Part shown: in pieces, positions 51,809 through 59,555 of the stretch
Position numbering within the stretch: the first letter of the stretch is position 1
How the letters are laid out: each line of letters begins with the position of its first letter
NCBI GenBank assembly: GCA_038874075.1
Contig: JAVZDD010000001.1
Location: forward strand, 124,001 to 188,000
Direction: 5' to 3'
Source: Jingweiarchaeum tengchongense
Lineage (GTDB): Archaea > Nanobdellota > Nanobdellia > Jingweiarchaeales > Jingweiarchaeaceae
DNA: 64,000 nucleotides
Translations under genes and position numbers: made by a program
Notes under the pieces: model-generated
Seen by the model: the letters and a program-made list of their open reading frames with translations, nothing else
Database searches by the model: none
What the model was told of the DNA's origin: nothing

Positions 51809-52159
51809 ATGAAACAAGTAATTGTAATAAGAAGTGACTTAAAATTAAGTAGGGGTAAGGCTTGTGTACAAGTGGCTCACGCATCATTAGTTAGTGCTTT
51901 AAAGGTACAAAAGAAGAATGAAAAACTATTCAAAAAATGGTTATTAGATGGACAAAAAAAAGTAGTACTAAAAGTAAGGGGTGAAAAGGAGCTCTTAGAG
52001 ATCTATGAAAAGGCAAGGGAAAATGATTTGGTTTGTGAAGTAATAAGGGATGCTGGGCTCACAGAGTTAGAACCTGGAACAATCACGTGTATTGGGATAG
52101 GCCCTGATGAAGAAAAAAAGATAGATAAGATAACTGGCAGCTTACCGCTTTTAAAATAA
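51809..52159 (+). CDS. pth2: Peptidyl-tRNA hydrolase, archaeal type (Pth2)
   Basis: 116 residues, full Pth2 length. KQVIVIRSDLKLSRGKACVQ and QVAHASL hold the catalytic residues; DAGLTELEPGTITCIGIGP closes the site. It recycles peptidyl-tRNA released from stalled ribosomes. Single gene, convergent with the thiolase-like gene (9-nt overlap). Confidence 0.94.
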   Translation: MKQVIVIRSDLKLSRGKACVQVAHASLVSALKVQKKNEKLFKKWLLDGQKKVVLKVRGEKELLEIYEKARENDLVCEVIRDAGLTELEPGTITCIGIGPDEEKKIDKITGSLPLLK

Positions 52160-52786
52160 ACTTTCAAATAAATTTACCAATGAAAATTTTGCTCCAGGCC
52201 TCATTTCTTCAACTTTGTTTATTTTGTTTAAGTAAATATTTTTTTGCTGGTACTTAAGAAAATTATAATTTTTTAATCTTGCAAGTGTTTCAATTTCTTT
52301 GATTGGTATATTAAATAAAGGTCTTACAAGATTTCCATTTCTTGGTTTTATTTCATTGATCAAACTTAATTTTTTCTCAGCAAAGGCAATTATTAATTTT
52401 TCACAAGTATCCTCCAAACAATCGTTCAGGACGATTGTTTCTTTTGTCTTCCTTAATTTAAGGTTTTTTATTTCTTTAACCATCACACCATATTTTTTTG
52501 ATATTTCTTTTGCAACTTTGAGTGCTTTTTTTGTTGAAAGTAAGGTAAAACTTGTGTCTTTTCTTGATCCTAATAAATTAAATATGTGGAAGAAACAAAC
52601 AAAACTTGGAGCACTTCCATCAAAAATGAATGAAATTTTTTTATTGTTCAGCATCTTGTAGTGTTTGATATTTCTATTTATTCTCTTTCTCATTATTTTG
52701 ATGAAACAAGCATTACAAAAGTACTTTTTTAGATATGGGAGAAATATTTTTCCGTTTCTTTTTTCACAATTTCCACAAAAAATCAT
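52151..52786 (-). CDS. Degenerate TtuA/Ncs6-like protein (no PP-loop)
   Basis: 211 residues. The N-terminal zinc finger FCGNCEKR...FCNACFIK (Cys4, 7, 24, 27) and the later LNDCLEDTCEKLIIAFAEKK and RPLFNIPIKEIETLARLKNY segments match tRNA 2-thiolation enzymes. But the ATP-binding SGGKDS loop is replaced by SFIFDGSAPSF, and the C-terminal zinc finger is missing. Such a protein could not adenylate tRNA in the usual way. It may be a decayed copy or a subunit with a new role. One base behind TyrRS. Confidence 0.65.
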   Translation of the reverse strand: MIFCGNCEKRNGKIFLPYLKKYFCNACFIKIMRKRINRNIKHYKMLNNKKISFIFDGSAPSFVCFFHIFNLLGSRKDTSFTLLSTKKALKVAKEISKKYGVMVKEIKNLKLRKTKETIVLNDCLEDTCEKLIIAFAEKKLSLINEIKPRNGNLVRPLFNIPIKEIETLARLKNYNFLKYQQKNIYLNKINKVEEMRPGAKFSLVNLFESLF

Positions 52787-52787
52787 T

Positions 52788-53879
52788 TTATCTTGTAATT
52801 TCTTGTGTCTTTACAAACTCATAAAGCTCTCTTGCTTTTTTATCCTTCTCAAAATGTTCTCTTATTGGTCTTATCAATTCTTCCATTACATCAGAAACTG
52901 CGTTCTTCAAATCTTGGGGATGTAATTTTCCACTTAGAAAATCCTTTTCTAGTTTAGAATAATCAAAGTATTCAACATCTCCTCCAAATTTTGATGATCT
53001 CTTTATCAAAAATGAACTTTTTTTTCTAAATATGATGTATCTCACATATTCAAGGATTGGATTATTTTCAACTGTTTTTGGCGGGCAATAGGCATGCTGT
53101 ATTTTATTTCTAATTTCTTCGCTTGAATCGTGTACATACAAACAACTTTCAGGTATGCTTTTACTCATTTTACAACTTATTTGCTCTGATATTCGCTTAT
53201 CATCGTCGTAGAGAAAAATCTTTGATGGTTTTTTAAGACCCATCAACATATGGTGGTGTACAGCAACTGGCTTCCAAAGACCAAGTGATGGGCCAACTTC
53301 TCTTGCAAGTATGTTCGCGCGTCTTTGATCCATGCCTAACTGACATATGTCTGTTTTAAGTGTAAATATGTCTGCAACCTGCATTGCTGGATAGAACAAT
53401 TGTGATGATTCTTGAATTTCATCAATCTTTCTTCCCATGATCGTGAGACACCTAAGTATTCTTTTGAGTGTTGTTTTCTTTGCTACTTTTATTACTAGTT
53501 TCCAATAATCTGAATTTTTTACGATATCACTTGCCCAAATAACCTCAACTTTGTTTATGTCAATGCCTGCTGCCTTCCAGACTTCAATAAAATATTCACC
53601 TACTTTTCTTATCTTTTCTAAATCCCCACCCATCTTATTATTAATCCATGCATGCCAGTCAGCAAGTAGTAATTTAAATTTACAACCAGCATCCAACATG
53701 TCCTGTAATTTTATTGCCCGCAACAATGCGAAGTGAATTGGTGCTAATCCACTGGGCTCAAAACCATCATACGCAATCGGGTTGTTTTTCGTTTCTAAAA
53801 GCCTTCTAAGTTCTTCTTCAGTAATTATTTCTTCAGTTGGATCTTTTTTGATTAGTTCAATCCTTTCTTCAATGTCCAT
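52788..53879 (-). CDS. tyrS: Tyrosyl-tRNA synthetase, archaeal/eukaryotic type
   Basis: 363 residues. Class I motifs: GFEPSGLAPIHFA (HIGH equivalent) near 39-51 and CKMSKS near 235. DWHAWINNKMGGDL and QVADIFTLKTDICQLGMDQR bind tyrosine and the acceptor. No C-terminal S4 domain, as usual in archaea. The thiolase-like gene follows after 1 nt. Confidence 0.94.
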   Translation of the reverse strand: MDIEERIELIKKDPTEEIITEEELRRLLETKNNPIAYDGFEPSGLAPIHFALLRAIKLQDMLDAGCKFKLLLADWHAWINNKMGGDLEKIRKVGEYFIEVWKAAGIDINKVEVIWASDIVKNSDYWKLVIKVAKKTTLKRILRCLTIMGRKIDEIQESSQLFYPAMQVADIFTLKTDICQLGMDQRRANILAREVGPSLGLWKPVAVHHHMLMGLKKPSKIFLYDDDKRISEQISCKMSKSIPESCLYVHDSSEEIRNKIQHAYCPPKTVENNPILEYVRYIIFRKKSSFLIKRSSKFGGDVEYFDYSKLEKDFLSGKLHPQDLKNAVSDVMEELIRPIREHFEKDKKARELYEFVKTQEITR

Positions 53880-53914
53880 AACTACACCTTTATTTAGGTA
53901 ATAAGTTCAAGAAT

Positions 53915-53927
53915 AAAAATTTATTTA
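53915..53927 (+). promoter_or_regulatory. TATA-like box for rtcA
   Basis: AAAAATTTATTTA centred about 28 nt before ATG 53949; no ribosome binding site, so leaderless start likely. It shares a 69-nt divergent spacer with tyrS. Confidence 0.45.
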
Positions 53928-53948
53928 CTTCTTTTATATTCTAGAAGT

Positions 53949-54959
53949 ATGATTGAAATAGATGGTTCAATTCTAGAAGGTGGAGGTCAAATAATTAGAA
54001 CTGCAATTGCTTTGTCCTGCATTACAAATAAACAAATACGTGTTTACAATATTAGGGCAAAAAGGGATAAACCTGGTTTGAGAGCACAACATTTACATGC
54101 GATAAAAGCTGCTTCTGAACTATGTAGTGCTGAAGTTGAAGGCTTAAAAATTGGTTCGATGGATATTAGATTTTTACCAGGTAAAATAAAAGGGAGAACA
54201 TTAAATATTGATATTGGCACTGCTGGCTCAATAAGCTTACTCCTCCAGTGTCTGATCCCAATATGTGTATTCGCGGATGACAAAGTAAGATTAAAGATAA
54301 GGGGAGGTACTGAGAACCTAAATGCGCCTTGTATTGATTATGTAAGATTTGTTATTTTACCTATGCTTGAGAAAATGGGTGTAAAGGTGAAAGTGAAATT
54401 ATTACGTAGGGGTTATTATCCGATGGGTGGTGGCTTCGTTGAGGTTTTCACTGAACCAGTGAATGATGGACAGCCACTAAATTTGGTTGACCAAGGAGAA
54501 CTGGTTGAAATTTTAGGAATATCAAATGCAAGTAATTACTTAAAAAAAGCCAATGTAGCTGAAAGACAGGAGAAAGCTGCAAGACAATTTCTGGTAAACA
54601 AATTTTTATGTCCTATTAAGATCAATGCAGAATATTGGAATTCGCTTTGCGCAGGATCAAGTATCACGCTTTGGGCAAAAACGAGCAGTGGTGCAATAAT
54701 TGGTGCTGATGCACTTGGAGAAAGAGGAAAAAGAAGCGAAGAAGTTGGGAAAGAAGTTGCAGAAAAATTGATAAGGGAAATAAAAAGTAACTCACCCGTT
54801 GATGTGCACTTGGCCGATAATTTGATATTATGGATCGCATTGTTTGGTGGTAAAATAAAAGTAAGTGAAATTTCACTGCACACAAAAACGAATATATTTA
54901 TATGTGAGGAAATACTTGGAAAAAAATTCAAGTTGGACGGGAATGTGATAGAATGTTAG
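53949..54959 (+). CDS. rtcA: RNA 3'-terminal phosphate cyclase
   Basis: 336 residues. SILEGGGQIIRTAIALS at the N-terminus and RGGTENLNAPCIDYVRFVILP, RRGYYPMGGGFVE in the middle define RtcA. Turns 3'-phosphate RNA ends into 2',3'-cyclic phosphates, the form RtcB needs. The catalytic His is expected near the end (HLADNLILW region). Overlaps the DHH gene by 7 nt. Confidence 0.94.
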   Translation: MIEIDGSILEGGGQIIRTAIALSCITNKQIRVYNIRAKRDKPGLRAQHLHAIKAASELCSAEVEGLKIGSMDIRFLPGKIKGRTLNIDIGTAGSISLLLQCLIPICVFADDKVRLKIRGGTENLNAPCIDYVRFVILPMLEKMGVKVKVKLLRRGYYPMGGGFVEVFTEPVNDGQPLNLVDQGELVEILGISNASNYLKKANVAERQEKAARQFLVNKFLCPIKINAEYWNSLCAGSSITLWAKTSSGAIIGADALGERGKRSEEVGKEVAEKLIREIKSNSPVDVHLADNLILWIALFGGKIKVSEISLHTKTNIFICEEILGKKFKLDGNVIEC

Positions 54960-56044
54960 ATTTATTTGAAAAGATAAAAAGAGAACTTGAGGGAAAAGAA
55001 ATCGTTGTGTTTTACCATATAGATACAGATGGAATTTGTAGTGCGAAAATACTGAACGTGGCAATTAAATCACTGGGTGGAAGTGTAAAGAAATTTTTAC
55101 CTTGTTCTCCCGAGAAATTATCAAAAAGATTGAAGATGGAAAAATCTAATATTTTGTTTGTTGTTGATTTACCTTTCGACAAACTTGAAAATGAATCGAA
55201 AACAACGAGTAAAAAAATCGTTATTTTTGATCACCATCCGAGAAGCAATGTCATTGATAATGATAATATTATATTGGTTGAGCCTAGTGATATTGATTTA
55301 GATGAATATTGTCCTGCTTCAAGATTGGTTTATGAATTTTTTTCAAAATTCATAAATATGGAAATAGTTGACTGGATTGCATGTACAGGAACAATCGGAG
55401 ATGGTGGTGCAAAATATTGGAGAGACTTTATCGAAAAAACATTGAAGAAATATAATTATACAACTGGGAAAGATGAGAACTTCAATGACACATTTTTTGG
55501 TAACATTGATAAAATCATTGGATCGGGTAGAATATACAGAGGAGAAACTGGTGCAAGTGAGATACTGGATGTATTATTAAAAAGTGAAACGATTGGTGAA
55601 TTTTTATCAAAATCAAAGAAGTTTATTGAATGGAAGGAAAGAATTGAAAAAAACTTAAAGGAAATGATTTTAAAATTTGATGTAAGAAAAGAGGAGTATA
55701 AGGAAATTGAACTCTGTTTCTTTGAGATTGAAAACCCAAAATATAATATTGGTTCTGCACTTGCAAGTATGCTCAGTTATAAATTTCCAAATTTAACAAT
55801 CGTATTAATTGTTGAGAAAAGGAACTTTGCAACGGTGAATTTGAGAAGGTACGATGGGAAGATTGACTTAAATGTATTGGTAAGGGAAGCGATAAGAAAC
55901 ATCCCAAAAGCAAGTGGTGGAGGTCATAAGCAGGCGAGTGGTGCAACGATGTTAAAAGGTGATGTGAAAAAATTCAAACAGAGAATAATTGAATTATTGA
56001 AAAATTTTTATTTAGAAGAGAGCGCCAATAAGCAAAATCAATGA
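54953..56044 (+). CDS. DHH/DHHA1 phosphoesterase (RecJ-like)
   Basis: 363 residues. FYHIDTDGICSA and VIFDHHPRSN are the DHH motifs binding two metals; GDGGAKYW and C-terminal SGGGHKQASGA belong to DHHA1. The size fits archaeal RecJ-like/GAN nucleases that act on single-stranded DNA or RNA, or an oligonucleotide hydrolase. Follows rtcA with a 7-nt overlap. Convergent 33-nt overlap with the MgtC gene. Confidence 0.82.
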   Translation: MLDLFEKIKRELEGKEIVVFYHIDTDGICSAKILNVAIKSLGGSVKKFLPCSPEKLSKRLKMEKSNILFVVDLPFDKLENESKTTSKKIVIFDHHPRSNVIDNDNIILVEPSDIDLDEYCPASRLVYEFFSKFINMEIVDWIACTGTIGDGGAKYWRDFIEKTLKKYNYTTGKDENFNDTFFGNIDKIIGSGRIYRGETGASEILDVLLKSETIGEFLSKSKKFIEWKERIEKNLKEMILKFDVRKEEYKEIELCFFEIENPKYNIGSALASMLSYKFPNLTIVLIVEKRNFATVNLRRYDGKIDLNVLVREAIRNIPKASGGGHKQASGATMLKGDVKKFKQRIIELLKNFYLEESANKQNQ

Positions 56045-57247
56045 AATGATAAGCGATGCGATTGTTACACTCTTTCTTAGATTTTTATTTTCAGAATATC
56101 TCACCCAAAAAAATTTGTTTAACGTGGCTGATGAGCAGGCAATTAAGATCAACTTGCCAGCCGTTTCTATATCAATTATACCTTTTGCTGCTATTAACGC
56201 AGTACTTGCAACGACAGGACTAGAAGCGATGAATCCAGCGATAAATGAGATTAAATATAAAATATTTAATGATAAATTTTCACTTACGAATCCCATTATC
56301 AATGTCACAAAGAGGAAAAGAAGTGCAAATTTTAATGCAAACATAATTGAAAATGGTGAATGAATATTCACCTTTAACTTTGTTTTTGTTTTGATTGCTT
56401 TATAACAAAGCAATATCGCAATGATGATTGCGATTGAAGCTGGTAGAACAAAATTTCTTAGAATAAATAAAGAGCCATAGACAATCGGTGCGATGATGAT
56501 TCTATTCAAGATCATTGAAGCATTTGCCAGTATAATTCCGACAAATGCCTCATTCTCAATTCTAACATCTTTACTTTTTTCAGCGATTTTTTGTACCGTG
56601 GCTTCACTATTTATGAATCCGCCAAATATACCTGTAAGTATCAATTTGTTTTCTCCGTAACTCTTAAGTATGATGTATGTAACAAATTCTAGGAAGCTTA
56701 TTAAGACAACGACAAGCCAAAACTGTTTTGGATTTATAAAACTTATTGTTGTGTCTGGAAGAAAAGGAAATATCACAAAAGCAACAATTGCAAATTTAAT
56801 TGCATTTAAGATTTCTTCTCTTGTTAAGCCACGTACAAAACCATGTAGCTCTTCTTTAATTGCTAGAAAAGCAGTCATAATAATTGCGCTCGTCACTGCG
56901 ATTCCATATTCACCGATTCCAGCTAAGAAACCGACAATAAAAACAATTGGCATTGCCACATATGTTGTTGCACCAGTGAATTTATAAACAATCGCTCTTG
57001 TTATAAACGCAACCGTTGAAATCACTAACACTGTGGCGATACCAATTGCCAATGCACTTGTTATACCAATGGTATCAGATATAATTGCAAATAGAAAACC
57101 TAAAAGTGCGAGTAATATTGAAGTTCTTATCCCAAATATCACAATTTTCTTTTCAACTTCTTTTTTATATTCTCTTTCGATCCCGATCAAACATCCAAGC
57201 GCTAATGTCAAAACAAGTTTCTCAGCGATGTTTGCAAGTGCTACCAT
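56012..57247 (-). CDS. MgtC/DUF4010 membrane protein
   Basis: 411 residues with about a dozen membrane helices. The N-terminal MgtC part has LALGCLIGIEREYKKE and FGIRTSILLALLGF; the C-terminal DUF4010 part has GIFGGFINSEATVQKIAEK. Often annotated as a magnesium-related transporter, without proof. Its last 33 nt lie under the end of the DHH gene on the other strand. Confidence 0.85.
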   Translation of the reverse strand: MVALANIAEKLVLTLALGCLIGIEREYKKEVEKKIVIFGIRTSILLALLGFLFAIISDTIGITSALAIGIATVLVISTVAFITRAIVYKFTGATTYVAMPIVFIVGFLAGIGEYGIAVTSAIIMTAFLAIKEELHGFVRGLTREEILNAIKFAIVAFVIFPFLPDTTISFINPKQFWLVVVLISFLEFVTYIILKSYGENKLILTGIFGGFINSEATVQKIAEKSKDVRIENEAFVGIILANASMILNRIIIAPIVYGSLFILRNFVLPASIAIIIAILLCYKAIKTKTKLKVNIHSPFSIMFALKFALLFLFVTLIMGFVSENLSLNILYLISFIAGFIASSPVVASTALIAAKGIIDIETAGKLILIACSSATLNKFFWVRYSENKNLRKSVTIASLIISLILLIGALF

Positions 57248-57322
57248 ATTTTATTAAAGAAAATCAAAATTTTTATACTTATGTAACAAAGCTAATAAAT
57301 CTACAATTAATTAAGAAAGTTG

Positions 57323-58280
57323 ATGGAATACGATATTGAATTAAAAAAAATTAAAAATGAAATTAAAAAAGCGAAAAGGATTTTGATACAGCTTCCAGAA
57401 GGAATTAGGAATAATGCATGTAAAATTGCTTGTGAAATTGAAAAAGAGAGAAAAATCGTATTTATATGGGCTGGTAGTTGCTTTGGCGCATGTGACATAC
57501 CAAATATACCTAAGAAGTTTGGAATTGACTTATTAATACATTTTGGACATAGTAAATTAAGGGGTGGGAGTTTGGTTCTGAAAAAGAAAGAAACGATTTG
57601 CGGCATTGATGAGGCTGGTAGAAAGTTAAACAATGTTTAACTTACCAAAAGGCCCTCTGATCGGAAGTCTGTACATTTGTGGAATTTTAGTAGAAAAAGA
57701 TCGAATTAAAGAGTTAAAAAATATTGGTGTAAAGGATTCAAAAGAACTAAAAAAGAATGAAAGAGAAGAATTGGAATCAAAAATTAAGAAAATTGCAAAG
57801 GATTTTAAGATAGTCAAAATTACGCCAAAAGAAATAGACGAAAGGGCTTCTGTTGGTATGAACTTAAATCATTTAGAAGCAATAAAAATGGCTGAAATTA
57901 TAAATACGTTGAAACCGGACGTGGCAATCATTGATTGTCCATCACATAACACAAATGCGTTCAAGAAATTTTTGGAAAAATATCTTGAGCATAAATGTAA
58001 ACTAAAAGTCGAAAATTATGCAGATGAAAGTTATGTTACTGTTGGAGCTGCTTCAATTCTAGCAAAAGTGGAAAGAGACCGGGAGATTGAAAAAATCAGT
58101 AAAGAGTTAGGGATAGAATTGTACAATGGTTATCCGAATGATGAAAAAGCATTAGAATTGGTAAAAAATCTTGAGAAAATTCCTGGTGCTAGGAAATACA
58201 TAAGAAGCAGTTGGTACACATACAAAAGAATAGAAGAAGAAAAAAATTTAAGGAAACAAAAGAAGATTCTGGATTTCTAA
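57323..58280 (+). CDS. rnhB: RNase HII gene interrupted by an intron; upstream part encodes a Dph2 first domain
   Basis: Exon 1 is 57323-57621 and exon 2 is 57650-58280, which together encode about 309 residues. Residues 1 to about 80 match domain 1 of Dph2 (RILIQLPEGIRNNAC, AGSCFGACDIP with the first cluster Cys, DLLIHFGHS). Then ICGIDEAGR at the end of exon 1 joins GPLIGSLYICG in exon 2 to give the RNase HII active site; VAIIDCPSHN and ADESYVTVGAASILAKVERD hold the other acidic residues. Unspliced, the frame stops at 57640. A TTG at 57572 with GGGGTG upstream may start RNase HII alone, so true fusion versus two products is open. Confidence 0.85.
57622..57649 (+). other. Probable bulge-helix-bulge intron in rnhB (28 nt)
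   Basis: The transcript folds as: exon UGGU (57616-57619), 3-nt bulge AGA (57620-57622), AAGUUAAAC (57623-57631), loop AAU, GUUUAACUU (57635-57643), ACCA (57644-57647) pairing with UGGU, then 3-nt bulge AAA (57648-57650). Two 3-nt bulges on opposite strands separated by 4 bp are the substrate of archaeal tRNA splicing endonuclease, which cuts after the second bulge nucleotide. Cuts there remove 28 nt and give GGT-AGA-GGC-CCT, restoring Gly-Arg-Gly-Pro. The outer exon helix is weak (C57615-G57651, then a mismatch), as in relaxed motifs. Confidence 0.88.
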
Positions 58281-58310
58281 GCATTGGAAAATTGGTAACG
58301 CCATCAAAAT

Positions 58311-58319
58311 ATTTTAAAT
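58311..58319 (+). promoter_or_regulatory. TATA-like box for mre11
   Basis: ATTTTAAAT centred about 29 nt before ATG 58344; no ribosome binding site. Leaderless start likely. Confidence 0.45.
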
Positions 58320-58343
58320 ATTTACTGCTATTCATTAATTGGT

Positions 58344-59555
58344 ATGAAAATAAAATTTGCACATATCGGGGATACACATATTGGTGCAAGTAATTTCAAG
58401 CTAAGGGAGAGGGAAGAGGATTTTGAAAGGGCATTTGAAATAGCTGTAGACAAAATAATAGAAGAAAAAGTAGACTTTGTAATACATAGTGGAGATCTAT
58501 TTGATAGGGGGAGACCTTCACTCAAAACTTTTTTATTTTGTTTGGAACAATTAAAGCGATTAAAAAAAGCGAATATCCCAGTTTTTATCGTTCCAGGGTC
58601 CCATGACATCAGCACTGAAGGCACATCAATCTCGATCTTTGAAAGAGTTGATTTGATCAAGGATGTTTCTTCAAGGGAATTCTTTGAAATGGGTGAGGAA
58701 AAGAGTAATTTCAGTGGAATGATGTTTGAAATCAAAGGGAACAAAGTTTTCATCTGCGGTTTGCCAGGAAGAAGAGCAAGGATTAATGAAATCTATGAAA
58801 AATTTTATGTGGATTTACCAAAGGATGCATACAAGATATTTGTGTTTCACCATATTATTTCTGATATCCCAAATTCTGTGCCATTCAGTGATATCGCAAC
58901 TTCTCAGTTACCTAAGGGTTTTGATTATTATGCTGGTGGTCATTGGCATTCAAGATTTGAAATGAAATATAACAGTCATTTAATTGTCTATCCTGGATCA
59001 CTTGAATATTGCGATGTAAGAGAAATGGAATCAGATGCTGAAAAGGGTTTTTATATCGTGGAAGTTGATAATGGAAAAACAAGCTTAAAATGGATTAAAG
59101 TGAAAGTAAGAAAGATTATGGTGAGGAAATTAAACTGCAACAATTTAAGCGCTCATGAAGCGACTGAAAATTGTTTAAAATTGATAAGAGAAGAGGCAAA
59201 AAACCTAGAAAATGGCGTTCTCATACTAAAACTTGAAGGTAGATTAAAGAGTGGTAGCAGAGGAGAAATAGATAGGACAATAATAGAAAAAGTATCAAAG
59301 GAATTTGGTGTATTGATAACACAGGTTTATGTATCTGACTTACTTGACCCCACTTCAGCAATCTCTATTGACATTAGATCGAAAAGTTTAGAACAAATAG
59401 AACAAGAATATCTCGAAAGGCAGAAATATGATACGAAGATGATAAAAGTTGCAAGGGAACTCATTTCAATCCTTGGGCAAGAACTTGGTGGAGATGAAAT
59501 AGAGAGAGAAGTAAATAAGGCCTGCGAAATAATAGAAAAGGAGATACTTCAATGA
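58344..59555 (+). CDS. mre11: Mre11 DNA repair nuclease
   Basis: 403 residues. Phosphoesterase motifs: AHIGDTHIG (Asp10, His12), HSGDLFDRG, VPGSHD, FHH and GGHWHSRF. The usual GNHD is GSHD here, so one metal ligand is Ser instead of Asn. With Rad50 it processes double-strand breaks. Its stop overlaps the rad50 start (ATGA). No HerA or NurA gene follows, unlike many archaeal operons. Confidence 0.94.
   Translation: MKIKFAHIGDTHIGASNFKLREREEDFERAFEIAVDKIIEEKVDFVIHSGDLFDRGRPSLKTFLFCLEQLKRLKKANIPVFIVPGSHDISTEGTSISIFERVDLIKDVSSREFFEMGEEKSNFSGMMFEIKGNKVFICGLPGRRARINEIYEKFYVDLPKDAYKIFVFHHIISDIPNSVPFSDIATSQLPKGFDYYAGGHWHSRFEMKYNSHLIVYPGSLEYCDVREMESDAEKGFYIVEVDNGKTSLKWIKVKVRKIMVRKLNCNNLSAHEATENCLKLIREEAKNLENGVLILKLEGRLKSGSRGEIDRTIIEKVSKEFGVLITQVYVSDLLDPTSAISIDIRSKSLEQIEQEYLERQKYDTKMIKVARELISILGQELGGDEIEREVNKACEIIEKEILQ

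Noticed and set aside
57622..57649. The rnhB hairpin as a transcription terminator or a simple gap between two genes
   Set aside because: Without exon 1 the downstream gene lacks the essential Asp-Glu of RNase HII; the two parts join to the exact family motif only if 28 nt are removed at the bulge positions; there is no U-run after the hairpin.
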